Shown piece after piece: positions 8,003 through 16,056 of a stretch of DNA of 64,000 nt; the stretch's first letter is position 1; every line of letters starts with the position of its first letter. The notes under the pieces were generated by a model. It worked only from the letters and a program-made list of their open reading frames with translations, was not told where the DNA came from and did not search any database. Origin of the DNA: Phytohabitans flavus (GTDB lineage Bacteria; Actinomycetota; Actinomycetes; Mycobacteriales; Micromonosporaceae); assembly GCF_011764545.1 (NCBI RefSeq), contig NZ_AP022870.1, positions 9,306,001 through 9,370,000 on the forward strand, given 5' to 3'. The position numbers were made by a program, and so were the translations under genes.

Positions 8003-9211
8003 CTAGCTGGTCTGCTCGGCCAGCTTCAGGAACTGCCGCTTCGACTCCAGCGCCTTTTCCGCCTCGCGGATCCGCTTGGCGTCGCCCGCCGTGCGAGCCC
8101 GGTTGAGTCGCTGCTCAGCCTCGGCGACCTGCTCCCGCATCTGGGCGAGCAGCGGGTTGGCGGACGGCTCGGTGCGCCGCCAGGCCGACTCCATCGCCTG
8201 GCGCACCTTGTCGTCGATCGAGCGGAGCCGGCGGTCGAGGCCGGCGGCCGCCTCGCGGGGCACCCGTCCGGCATCGTGCCACTGCCCCTGGATCTCGCGG
8301 AGCCTTGCCTGCGCGGCCCGCGGGTCGGCGTCGACGTCGATAGCCTCCGCCTCGGACAGCAGCGCCTGCTTGCGGTCGAGGTTTCCACGCTGCTCGGCGT
8401 CGCGGGCCGAGAAGACCTCGCTGCGCCGGGTGAAGAAGGCGTCCTGCGCCGCCCGGAACCTCTCCCACAGCCGCTGCTCGGCCTCCTTCGAGGCGCGGGG
8501 CGCGGCCTTCCACTCGGTCATCAGGTCCTTGAGGCGGGCCGCGGTCGGCGCCCAGTCGCTCGACTCGGCCAGTGTCTCGGCCTCGACCACCAGCGACTCC
8601 TTGGCGCCCTGCGCCTGCTTGCGCTGCGCGTCGAGCGTGGCGAAGTGGGCGCCGCGCCGGCGGGTGAACGAGTCACGCGCGGCGGCGAACCGCTTCCACA
8701 GCTCGCCGTCGGTCTTCTTGTCGACGCCGCGGACCGTCTTCCACTCGTCGAGGATCTCCTTGAGCCGGTCGCCGGCCGTCTTCCAGCCCGTGGACTCGGC
8801 GGCGAGCTTCTCGGCCTCTTCGACGAGCCCGGTCTTGCGGGCCAGCGCCTCGGCACGAGCCGCGTCGCGGGCCGCGCGGGCCTCGCCAGCCTTCTGCTCG
8901 GCCAGGCTGGTCAGCTTGTCCAGCCGGGCGCACAGCCCGTCGATGTCGCCGACCACGTGCGCCTCGACGAGCTCCGCGCGGATCCGGCGCACGCTGGCGA
9001 GGGAGTGGGCCGCGTCGGCGGCGCCCGAATTGAGGCGAGCCTCGACCAGATTGACTTCGGTGACTTTGTCGGCGAACCTGCGGGCGAAGTGGGCCAATCC
9101 CTCCTCGGGTGGCCCGGCCTGCCACGACCCGACCACTCGCTCGCCCTCTGTCGTCTTGACGTACACCGTGCCGTCGGCGTCCACTCGACCGAAGGCGGTC
9201 CAGTCGCTCAT
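8003..9211 (-). CDS. DUF349 domain-containing protein
   Basis: A predicted cytoplasmic protein of about 402 residues, rich in charged helices. After an N-terminal segment (about 1-70, MSDWTAFGRVDADGTVYV) come three tandem DUF349 helical repeats (about 130-345), each built as W....RLKEILDEWK...DGELWKRFAAARDSF, with coiled-coil potential continuing to the C-terminus. The ATG at 9211 is preceded by GAGGA; the frame extends upstream without a better start. This matches the M. tuberculosis Rv2731-type protein near miaB. The family is conserved in Actinobacteria and its biochemical function is unknown to me. Confidence 0.85.
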   Translation of the reverse strand: MSDWTAFGRVDADGTVYVKTTEGERVVGSWQAGPPEEGLAHFARRFADKVTEVNLVEARLNSGAADAAHSLASVRRIRAELVEAHVVGDIDGLCARLDKLTSLAEQKAGEARAARDAARAEALARKTGLVEEAEKLAAESTGWKTAGDRLKEILDEWKTVRGVDKKTDGELWKRFAAARDSFTRRRGAHFATLDAQRKQAQGAKESLVVEAETLAESSDWAPTAARLKDLMTEWKAAPRASKEAEQRLWERFRAAQDAFFTRRSEVFSARDAEQRGNLDRKQALLSEAEAIDVDADPRAAQARLREIQGQWHDAGRVPREAAAGLDRRLRSIDDKVRQAMESAWRRTEPSANPLLAQMREQVAEAEQRLNRARTAGDAKRIREAEKALESKRQFLKLAEQTS

Positions 9212-9416
9212 GTGCCCATCCTCGTTCTCCCGGCGCCGTCGAGCGGGGGTCACCCGGCGGCTACCGCCACAGCGCAGTATGTTTGCAGCGGAGTTTCTTC
9301 CGGCATTGTCACAGGTCCCACCCGGTCCGCGTCGAGCGCTAAACGTTGACCGTGACCATACGGTGTCCTTGGTTGGCTTGCGCACGACACAGATAGGTCG
9401 CCGCTACCGTGTGACC

Positions 9417-10115
9417 GTGCCATTGGTCGCCGCAGCGGTCTGTCCGCATCCGCCCATGATCGTCCCCGAGGTCGCCAGCGGTGCGGCTCCCGAGCTGGAT
9501 CCGCTGCGGGCCGCCTGTGACGCGGCGGTGCGCCGACTCGCCGAGTCTGGCGCCCGGTCGCTGCTGGTCGTGGGTAACAATTCATCGACGGTCGACTATA
9601 ACTTTCCGGTGCGGGCCTCGTTTGCCCGATGGGGCCTGCCCGAGCCGCCGGGCGAGCCACCATCGTTGCCGCTCAGCCTGTCGGTCGGAGAGTGGCTGAT
9701 CAATCGGGCGTTCGTCCCGATTCCGGCGGTGCATCGGCGTTTCGTCGCGATTGGCGACGGTACGCCGGTCGATGAGTGCGCCGCGTTCGCCCGCCGCATC
9801 GAGCCCGAGGGACCCTGGGCGCTCCTCGCGATGGGCGACGGCTCCGCCTGCCGGGGTATCGGGGCGCCGGGGTACGACGACCCGCGCGCGCTCCCGTACG
9901 ACGAAGCTGTCGAACGGGCCCTGGCCAGCGCGGACCTGGACGCCTTGACGAGCCTGGACCCGGTGCTCTCCGCGGAGCTGATGGTCTCCGGGCGGGCGCC
10001 GTGGCAGGTGCTGGCGGCGGCCGCCGCGGGCGGCACGTGGCGCGCGACGATGGAGTACTCGGGCGCGCCGTACGGGGTCGCCTACTTCGTGGCCAGTTGG
10101 GAGCGCGAGCTGTGA
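9417..10115 (+). CDS. LigB-like (class III extradiol dioxygenase fold) protein
   Basis: A protein of about 232 residues starting [20 protein letters not shown]. The early CPHPP motif and the overall pattern resemble the catalytic B subunit fold of class III extradiol dioxygenases and the conserved Rv2728c-type protein found beside miaA in actinobacteria. Only part of the usual Fe(II) ligand set is obvious, so ring-cleavage activity is not assured. The GTG at 9417 is chosen; a GTG two codons earlier is possible. Its stop overlaps the GTG start of miaA by four bases, indicating translational coupling in a LigB-miaA-dapF operon. Confidence 0.78.
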   Translation: MPLVAAAVCPHPPMIVPEVASGAAPELDPLRAACDAAVRRLAESGARSLLVVGNNSSTVDYNFPVRASFARWGLPEPPGEPPSLPLSLSVGEWLINRAFVPIPAVHRRFVAIGDGTPVDECAAFARRIEPEGPWALLAMGDGSACRGIGAPGYDDPRALPYDEAVERALASADLDALTSLDPVLSAELMVSGRAPWQVLAAAAAGGTWRATMEYSGAPYGVAYFVASWEREL

Positions 10116-11001
10116 GCGTCATGGCTGTGGTGGGGCCGACCGCCGCGGGCAAGTCGGCGCTCGGCATCGCGCTCGCCCATGCGCTCGGCGGCGAGGTGGT
10201 CAACGCCGATTCCATGCAGCTCTACCGTGGCATGGACATCGGCACCGCCAAGCTCACGCCGGCCGAGCGCGAGGGGGTGCCGCACCACGTCCTGGACATT
10301 TGGGACGTGACCGAGGCGGCGAGCGTCGCGGAGTACCAGCGGGTGGCCCGCGCGGCCGTCGACGACGTGCGGGCACGCGGGCGGGTGCCGATCCTGGTGG
10401 GCGGCTCCGGGCTGTACGTGCGGGCGGTGCTGGAGGAGTTCGAGTTTCCGGGCACCGACGCCGACCTGCGGTCCGAGCTCGAAGCCGCGCTGGCCGCCGA
10501 GGGCCCGGCGCCGCTGTACGAGCGGCTGCGCACCGCCGATCCCGCCGCGGCCGCCAAGATCCTCCCGACGAACGGGCGGCGCATCGTGCGGGCCCTCGAA
10601 GTGATCGCGCTGACCGGGGCGCCGTTCACCGCGTCGCTGCCGGCCGCCCCAAGCCGTACTACGACGCCGTGCAGATCGGGGTCGACCGCGCCGACCTGGC
10701 CACGCGGGTGGCTGACCGGGTGGACGTGATGTTCGAGGCCGGACTTGTCGCCGAGACGTCGGCGCTGGCCGAGGTCGGCCTGCGCGACGGGCGGACGGCG
10801 AGCCGCGCGCTGGGCTACCAGCAGGTGCTAGCCCACCTCGCCGGCGACATTCCGCTCGCGGAGGCGCGGGACGAGACGGTGCGGGCAACGCGGCGCTTCG
10901 TGCGGCGGCAGCGCACCTGGTTCCGCCGTGACCCGCGAATCGCCTGGCTGGACGCCACCCGCCCAGATCTCGTCGAGGCCGCGCTGGCCCATGCGGGATG
11001 A
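10112..11001 (+). CDS. miaA: tRNA dimethylallyltransferase MiaA (one-base frameshift as sequenced)
   Basis: MiaA transfers dimethylallyl from DMAPP to A37 of tRNAs. The Walker-type P-loop [41 protein letters not shown] and [13 protein letters not shown] motifs are all present. Near 10645 the frame breaks: the first part reads to a stop at 10727-10729, while the conserved continuation [15 protein letters not shown] and [12 protein letters not shown] is in the next frame. Restoring one C in the C-rich run 10643-10650 joins them into a full-length protein of about 296 residues. The rest is well conserved, so I treat this as an intact gene with a sequence error. It overlaps dapF by four bases (ATGA). 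Confidence 0.88.
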
Positions 11002-11786
11002 TGGGTGGCGTGCGATTCCTGAAGGGCCATGGCACCGGCAACGACTTCGTCGTGCTGCCGGAGGGCACGCCCGAGCTCACACCCGAGTTCGTGGCCGCGG
11101 TGTGTGACCGGCGGCGCGGCATCGGCGGCGACGGCGTGCTGCGCGTCGCGCGCTCGTCGCTGCCCGGCGTCGAGTGGTTCATGGACTACTGGAACGCGGA
11201 CGGTTCGCTCGCCGAGATGTGCGGCAACGGCGTCCGCGTCTTCGCCCGCTACCTGGCTACCGCCGGCCTCGCGGCCGGCACGGTGCCGATCGAGACCCGG
11301 GCCGGCGTCGTGCGCGCGGTGATCGGCGACGAGACCATCAGCGTCGACATGGGCCTCCCCAAGGTGTACGGGGACAGCAGCGCCCGGGTCGGCGGGCTGG
11401 AGCTGCCCGGCGTGGCCGTCGACTGCGGCAACCCCCACCTTGTGTGCGCGCTGCCCGAGGCGGTAGCGCTGGAGTCGCTCGACCTGCACGTGGCACCGGT
11501 GCACGACGAGGAGTTCTACCCGTTCGGGGTCAACGTGGAGTTCGTCGTGCCCGTGGCGGATCTGCACGTCAGCATGCGCGTGCACGAGCGCGGCTCGGGG
11601 GAGACCCTCTCGTGCGGTACCGGCGCGGTCGCGGTGGCGGCTGTGGCGCTCGCCAGGGCGGGCCGCGACACCGGCGTGGTGACGGTCGACGTGCCGGGTG
11701 GGCGGCTCACGGTGACCTTCGACGGCGCCGAGTGCCATCTGGCCGGACCCGCGGTGATCGTGGCGTCGGGAGAGCTTTCCTTGTGA
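10998..11786 (+). CDS. dapF: Diaminopimelate epimerase DapF
   Basis: Epimerises LL- to meso-diaminopimelate for lysine and peptidoglycan synthesis in the cytoplasm. The protein has 262 residues and both catalytic cysteines: C75 in MCGNGVRVFARY and C206 in GETLSCGTGA. The substrate-binding motifs GTGNDFVVL and DYWNADGS are also present. The ATG start overlaps the miaA stop (ATGA), so translation is probably coupled; a GTG four codons in is an alternative. Confidence 0.96.
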   Translation: MMGGVRFLKGHGTGNDFVVLPEGTPELTPEFVAAVCDRRRGIGGDGVLRVARSSLPGVEWFMDYWNADGSLAEMCGNGVRVFARYLATAGLAAGTVPIETRAGVVRAVIGDETISVDMGLPKVYGDSSARVGGLELPGVAVDCGNPHLVCALPEAVALESLDLHVAPVHDEEFYPFGVNVEFVVPVADLHVSMRVHERGSGETLSCGTGAVAVAAVALARAGRDTGVVTVDVPGGRLTVTFDGAECHLAGPAVIVASGELSL

Positions 11787-11826
11787 CCTCTTGATCGATG
11801 TTGGTCGAGGTGTCAGACTGCACGCT

Positions 11827-11840
11827 TGGGAACGCTCCCA
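11827..11840. promoter_or_regulatory. CebR-like 14-bp palindrome
   Basis: TGGGAACGCTCCCA differs at one position from the palindrome TGGGAGCGCTCCCA bound by CebR, the LacI-family cello-oligosaccharide repressor of Streptomyces. It lies 31 bp upstream of the lipoprotein start. The match is seen directly; control by a CebR homologue is inference, as no such gene is in the window. Confidence 0.45.
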
Positions 11841-11871
11841 CTGACCCTGATCAATCTCGTGGAGGTCGACC

Positions 11872-12399
11872 ATGCGCTGGACCAGCGGTGTGCTGCTCGG
11901 TGTCGCGGTGCTGGCGTTCGCCACCGGCTGCAACGGCCCGCAGGGCGACAACGCAGGCCCGCCCGGCGGCATCCCGTCCGCGCCCGCGCCCGCCCCGGTG
12001 GAGGGCACGCCAGTGCCCAACGGCCCGAATGTCCAGGAGGCGCTCGACGTCGCCAACATGCAGTTCGCGCTGCTGGCCGGTGGCGACTGGGCGGGCGCCT
12101 GGGGTCAGTGGACCGACGCGGCCAAGAAGGAGGTCGCGCAGAAGGACTTCGAGAAGGTCAACAAGACCTGCCCGGTCCACAAAGGCCTCAGGATCGAGCT
12201 CCAGGACGTGCGCCCGGTGAGCATGGAGCTTGTCGAGCTCACCTGGCGCCAGGGCGACAAGGTGGGCCACAGCACGCTGCGGCTGACCAGTGGAAAGTGG
12301 CAGTACGAGCCAGCCGGGGACACGCTCGTCGAGTACGCGGCCGGCGCGGACGCCGCAATAACCAAGCGCAAGTCGACGAACCAGTGCCCAGCGGTCTAG
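11872..12399 (+). CDS. Putative lipoprotein
   Basis: A 175-residue exported protein. The N-terminus MRWTSGVLLGVAVLAFATGC is a lipoprotein signal peptide with a lipobox ending at C20. A low-complexity Gly/Pro-rich linker follows (about 21-50). The remaining globular part (about 55-170) has the pattern ALLAGGDWAGAWGQWTDAAK, resembling small NTF2-like or lipocalin-like domains, but I cannot assign a family. The ATG is preceded by GGAGG. It follows dapF at 85 bp with a palindromic operator-like site between, so it probably has its own promoter. Confidence 0.7.
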   Translation: MRWTSGVLLGVAVLAFATGCNGPQGDNAGPPGGIPSAPAPAPVEGTPVPNGPNVQEALDVANMQFALLAGGDWAGAWGQWTDAAKKEVAQKDFEKVNKTCPVHKGLRIELQDVRPVSMELVELTWRQGDKVGHSTLRLTSGKWQYEPAGDTLVEYAAGADAAITKRKSTNQCPAV

Positions 12400-12462
12400 A
12401 GAGCTTTGGAGTCAGGGTGGCCTCGGCGTCGTGTCGCGGATGAGGATCAAAAACCAAGGAAA

Positions 12463-12535
12463 TTGAGCTACCGCGATGTCCGTGGTGGTCCGGACCGTCG
12501 CTCCCGCGGCCTCACCCTTCGCGGTTGGGCAAGCT
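12463..12535 (+). repeat. Dispersed repeat R1, copy b (forward)
   Basis: Begins TTGAGCTACCGCGATGTCCG and contains the full GGTCCGGACC dyad, then CTCCCGCGGCCTCACCC. It lies 64 bp after the lipoprotein stop. The 3' end diverges from the other copies. Confidence 0.85.
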
Positions 12536-12615
12536 CACCCCCCGGGGGGCGTGGTCGGCCGACCACGACCTTCGCTGCCGGGTCCGCATCGACGCTACGA
12601 CGGGCGCCGTCTGGC

Positions 12616-12664
12616 AGATCGTGGTACCCAACTGCCCCCGGGGGGCAGTTGGGTACCACGATCT
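12616..12664. repeat. Perfect 49-bp palindrome
   Basis: Arms 12616-12639 and 12641-12664 are perfect 24-base inverted repeats (AGATCGTGGTACCCAACTGC... and its complement) around a single central G. This is far longer than an ordinary terminator stem and has no T-run after it. Confidence 0.92.
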
Positions 12665-12867
12665 CTCGCGTACACCCAGCCCGACCACGCCGATCAAGGA
12701 AGCGGGGCTGCGCGGTCGCTGTGGGATCAGCATCAGCCAGGACCAGACGGCCCTACCTGGCGGCAAGGTCGCCTTTGATCACCGGCGCGGCCACTCCAGG
12801 AAGCAGAGCGAATGCGCCCGCGCACCCACCTCGGGTCGGGTCGGGGTTGGGCTTGGACCGCGGACGT

Positions 12868-12967
12868 GGCAGCGGAGGTCGGGGGTTTCGGCGAGCGCTA
12901 GCGAGCCGCCGACCTGCGCGGTGCCCGCGGGAGCAAACGGTCCGCAGGTGACGCGGACCGGGGCAAA
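12868..12967. repeat. Repeat R3, copy 2
   Basis: Matches 4720-4823 at roughly 90% by eye, ending GACGCGGACCGGGGCAAAT. It closes island B opposite R1 copy b, as copy 1 closes island A. Confidence 0.75.
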
Positions 12968-13028
12968 TACCCTGTCTCAAGAAATTGAATGTGACCCCGA
13001 CCCTGAAAGACCTCTTGCGCCGCGCTGG

Positions 13029-14440
13029 TCAGCCTGCGGGGTGGGCACCTGACGGGCGGGCGGCCTGGCGTACCGCGGTTGCTACCGCCGTCGAGACGCG
13101 GGGGTCGAAGACGCTGGGCACGATGACGCTGGGGTTGATCTTCTCCTCGCCCACCACGTCGGCGATCGCCCGTGCCGCGGCGAGGGCCATCTCGTCGGTG
13201 AACTCCTCGGCGTGCGCGTCGAGCATGCCCGGAAGACGCCGGGGAAGGCCAGCACGTTGTTGATCTGGTTGGGCTGGTCGGAGCGGCCGGTCGCCACCAC
13301 CGCCGCGTGCCTGCGGGCCTCGCGCGGGTCGACCTCCGGGTCGGGGTTGGCGAGCGCGAACACGATCGAGTTGGGCGCCATGGCCGCGATGTCGTCGCCG
13401 GTCAGCAGGTTGGGCGCGCTCACGCCGATGAAGACGTCCGCGCCGCGCACGGCACCGGCCAGGTCGCCGCTGTACCCCGTCGAGTTGGTGTGCTCGACCA
13501 GCCACTGCCAGCCCGGGCTGAGGTCGGTCATGCCACTGTGGAGGGCGCCCTTCCGGTCGTACGCGATGATGTCGCCCACACCCTCACGGAGCAGCAGCTT
13601 CATGATGGCGGTACCCGCCGCGCCGGCCCCGGAGACGACCACCCGCACGTCCGCGAGCTGCTTGCCCACGACGCGCAGCGCGTTGGTCAGCGCGGCCAGG
13701 ACGCAGATCGCGGTGCCGTGCTGGTCGTCGTGGAAGACCGGGATGTCCAGCTCCTCCCGCAGCCGCTCTTCGATCTCGAAGCACCGCGGCGCGGCGATGT
13801 CCTCCAGGTTGATACCCCCGTACGCCGGGGCGATCGCCCGCACGATCTGGACGATCTCGTCGGTGTCCTGGGTGTCGAGCACCACCGGCCACGCGTCCAC
13901 GCCGCCGAAGCGCTTGAACAGCGCGGCCTTCCCCTCCATCACGGGGAGTGCGGCGGCCGGACCGATGTTGCCGAGGCCGAGGACCGCGCTGCCGTCGGTG
14001 ACCACGGCCACCGTGTTGCGCTTGATGGTGAGGCGGCGGGCGTCGTCCGGGTTTTCCGCGATGGCGAGGCACACGCGGGCCACGCCGGGGGTGTACGCAC
14101 GGGAGAGCTCGTCGCGGTTGCGGAGCGCGACCTTCGAGTTCACCTCGATCTTTCCGCCCAGGTGCAGCAGGAACGTGCGGTCCGAGACCTTGTGCACCTC
14201 GACGCCGGGCAGCACCTCGAGCGCCTTGACAACCGCGTCGGCGTGGCTCGAGTCGGCGGTGTCGCAGGTGATGTCGACGACCACCCTCAGGTGGTCGGAG
14301 TCGACCACGTCGATCGCGGTGACGACCGCGCCGGCCTCGCCGACACAGGTGGTCAACCGGCCGATCGCCGACGCGTCCGCGGTGACACTCACCCGGATGG
14401 TGATCGAGAAGCCGGCGCTGGGCAGGCGGGTCGTGGACAC
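13029..14440 (-). CDS. NAD(P)-dependent malic enzyme with N-terminal ACT domain (one-base frameshift as sequenced)
   Basis: Decarboxylates malate to pyruvate and CO2. Residues 10-85 form an ACT regulatory domain; the malic enzyme core follows, with SRAYTPGVARVC, TVAVVTDGSAVLGLGNIGP, the metal/substrate segment FHDDQHGTA and the nucleotide-binding GAGAAGTAIMKLL. The frame breaks near 13228: after NNVLAFPGVFR the conserved end GMLDAHAEEFTDEMALAAARAIA lies in another frame. Restoring one C at the CCC run 13228-13230 rejoins them, giving about 470 residues. The ACT-fused form is common in Actinobacteria. It is divergent from hflX. I regard the break as a probable sequence error. Confidence 0.88.
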
Positions 14441-14493
14441 CTTGGGATCCCCTCAACATTGAACGGTCATGCCATTTGTACTCCGGGGGCTAC

Positions 14494-14526
14494 TGGGTCT
14501 TTAACCCAGGTACGGTCTTTAACCCA
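14494..14526. promoter_or_regulatory. Paired TTTAACCCA operator-like repeats
   Basis: The 13-mer GGTCTTTAACCCA occurs twice, at 14496-14508 and 14514-14526, 18 bases apart start to start. The first lies in the imperfect palindrome TGGGTCTTTAACCCA. The pair sits in the divergent malic enzyme / hflX promoter region, where a dimeric regulator could bind both sites. No regulator is identified. Confidence 0.5.
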
Positions 14527-14596
14527 CGTGCGTTCGGCACTTCGGCGTGACACCATTGAAGACCGGAGCAAACAGCCACTGAACAGGGAGACCAGC

Positions 14597-16006
14597 TTGC
14601 AGGACGTCGTTCTCATGAGCGAAGACGCCACAACGGGTGAGTTGGAGCTCGAGGACCGAAACGCACTGCGCAGGGTCGCCGGGCTCTCCACGGAGCTCGC
14701 CGACGTCACCGAGGTGGAGTACCGGCAGCTACGCCTGGAGCGCGTGGTGCTGGTGGGAGTGTGGACCGAGGGTACGGTCACCGACGCGGAAAACTCGCTG
14801 ACGGAGCTTGCCGCGCTCGCCGAGACCGCCGGGTCCGAGGTGCTCGAAGGGGTGATCCAGCGGCGCAGCCGCCCTGACTCGGCCACCTACATCGGGCGAG
14901 GCAAGGTCGACGAGCTGGGCTCGGTGGTGACGTCGAGCGGCGCCGACACGGTGATCTGCGACGGCGAGCTCTCCCCGTCCCAGCTGCGCAACCTCGAGCA
15001 GCGCACCAAGGTCAAGGTGATCGACCGCACCGCGCTGATCCTCGACATCTTCGCCCAGCACGCCAAGAGCAAGGAGGGCAAGGCGCAGGTCGAGCTGGCT
15101 CAGCTTGAGTACCTGCTGCCCCGCCTGCGCGGTTGGGGTGAGGCGCTCTCCCGGCAGTCCGGCGGTAGCGCGCGGGTCGGTGGCGCCGGTGGCGGCGTGG
15201 GTCTGCGCGGTCCCGGTGAGACGAAGCTCGAGACCGACCGCCGCCGCATCCGTACCCGGATCGCCCGACTGCGCCGCGAGATCAAGGGCATGCGGACGGT
15301 ACGGCGAACGATGCGCGCCAGCCGTGCCCGCAACTCGATTCCGGCGATCGCCATCGCCGGGTACACGAATGCGGGCAAGTCCAGCCTGCTCAACCGGCTG
15401 ACCGGCGCGGGCGTGCTGGTCGAGGACGCGCTCTTCGCCACCCTCGACCCGACGACGCGGCGGTCCGAGACGCCCGACGGCCGGGTCTACACGCTCTCCG
15501 ACACGGTCGGGTTCGTTCGGCACCTGCCGCACCAGATCGTCGAGGCCTTCCGCTCCACGCTGGAGGAGGTGGCCGACGCCGACCTTGTCGTGCACGTGGT
15601 CGACGGCGCCCACCCGGATCCGGAGGAGCAGGTGCGGGCGGTGCGCGAGGTGCTCGCCGAGGTGGGCGCCGACGCGCTGCCCGAGCTGCTGGCGGTCAAC
15701 AAGGTCGACGCGGCCGACGAGGAGACCCTGCTCCGGCTCAAGCGCGCCTGGCCGGAGGCGATCTTCGTCTCGGCCCGCAGCGGGCAGGGCATCGACGACC
15801 TGCGCGCCGCGATCGAGGCGCGACTGCCGGTACCCGCGGTGGAGTTGGCTGTCGTCGTGCCGTACGACCGGGGCGACCTGGTGGCCCGCATCCATCGACG
15901 GGGTGAGGTGCTCTCGGCCAGTCACACCGAGCGGGGCACCGAGCTGCGCGTGCGGGTCGACCAGGCACTCGCGGCCGAGTTGGCGCCCTTCGCGCATGTC
16001 GCGTGA
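14597..16006 (+). CDS. hflX: GTPase HflX
   Basis: A ribosome-associated GTPase of about 469 residues that splits or rescues stalled ribosomes under stress. The N-terminal nucleotide-binding subdomain (about 45-190) contains YIGRGKVDEL and the Gly-rich linker GGAGGGVGLRGPGETKLETD. The G domain follows, with G1 GYTNAGKSSLL, switch/G2 FATLDPTTRR, G3 DTVGFVRHLP and G4 NKVD. The TTG at 14597 is preferred because GGGAG lies 6 bases upstream and it restores the usual N-terminal length; the ATG at 14615 is an alternative. It is divergent from the malic enzyme gene. Confidence 0.94.
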   Translation: MQDVVLMSEDATTGELELEDRNALRRVAGLSTELADVTEVEYRQLRLERVVLVGVWTEGTVTDAENSLTELAALAETAGSEVLEGVIQRRSRPDSATYIGRGKVDELGSVVTSSGADTVICDGELSPSQLRNLEQRTKVKVIDRTALILDIFAQHAKSKEGKAQVELAQLEYLLPRLRGWGEALSRQSGGSARVGGAGGGVGLRGPGETKLETDRRRIRTRIARLRREIKGMRTVRRTMRASRARNSIPAIAIAGYTNAGKSSLLNRLTGAGVLVEDALFATLDPTTRRSETPDGRVYTLSDTVGFVRHLPHQIVEAFRSTLEEVADADLVVHVVDGAHPDPEEQVRAVREVLAEVGADALPELLAVNKVDAADEETLLRLKRAWPEAIFVSARSGQGIDDLRAAIEARLPVPAVELAVVVPYDRGDLVARIHRRGEVLSASHTERGTELRVRVDQALAAELAPFAHVA

Positions 16007-16056
16007 CGAAACGTAGCGTTACACACGGGATGCGCGCGGCGTGCGACACTAATCTG

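Larger units (their letters stand above)
12400..13028. other. Intergenic repeat island B
   Basis: ORF-free by any reasonable standard. In order it holds R1 copy b, the palindromes CCCCCCGGGGGG (12538-12549) and CGTGGTCGGCCGACCACG (12550-12567), a perfect 49-bp palindrome (12616-12664), a CCGATCAAGG motif (about 12692) and repeat R3 copy 2 (12868-12967). Confidence 0.7.

Noticed and set aside
14729-15997. 422-codon minus-strand frame opposite hflX
   Set aside because: Shadow of a conserved GTPase gene; composition is that of reversed high-GC codons.
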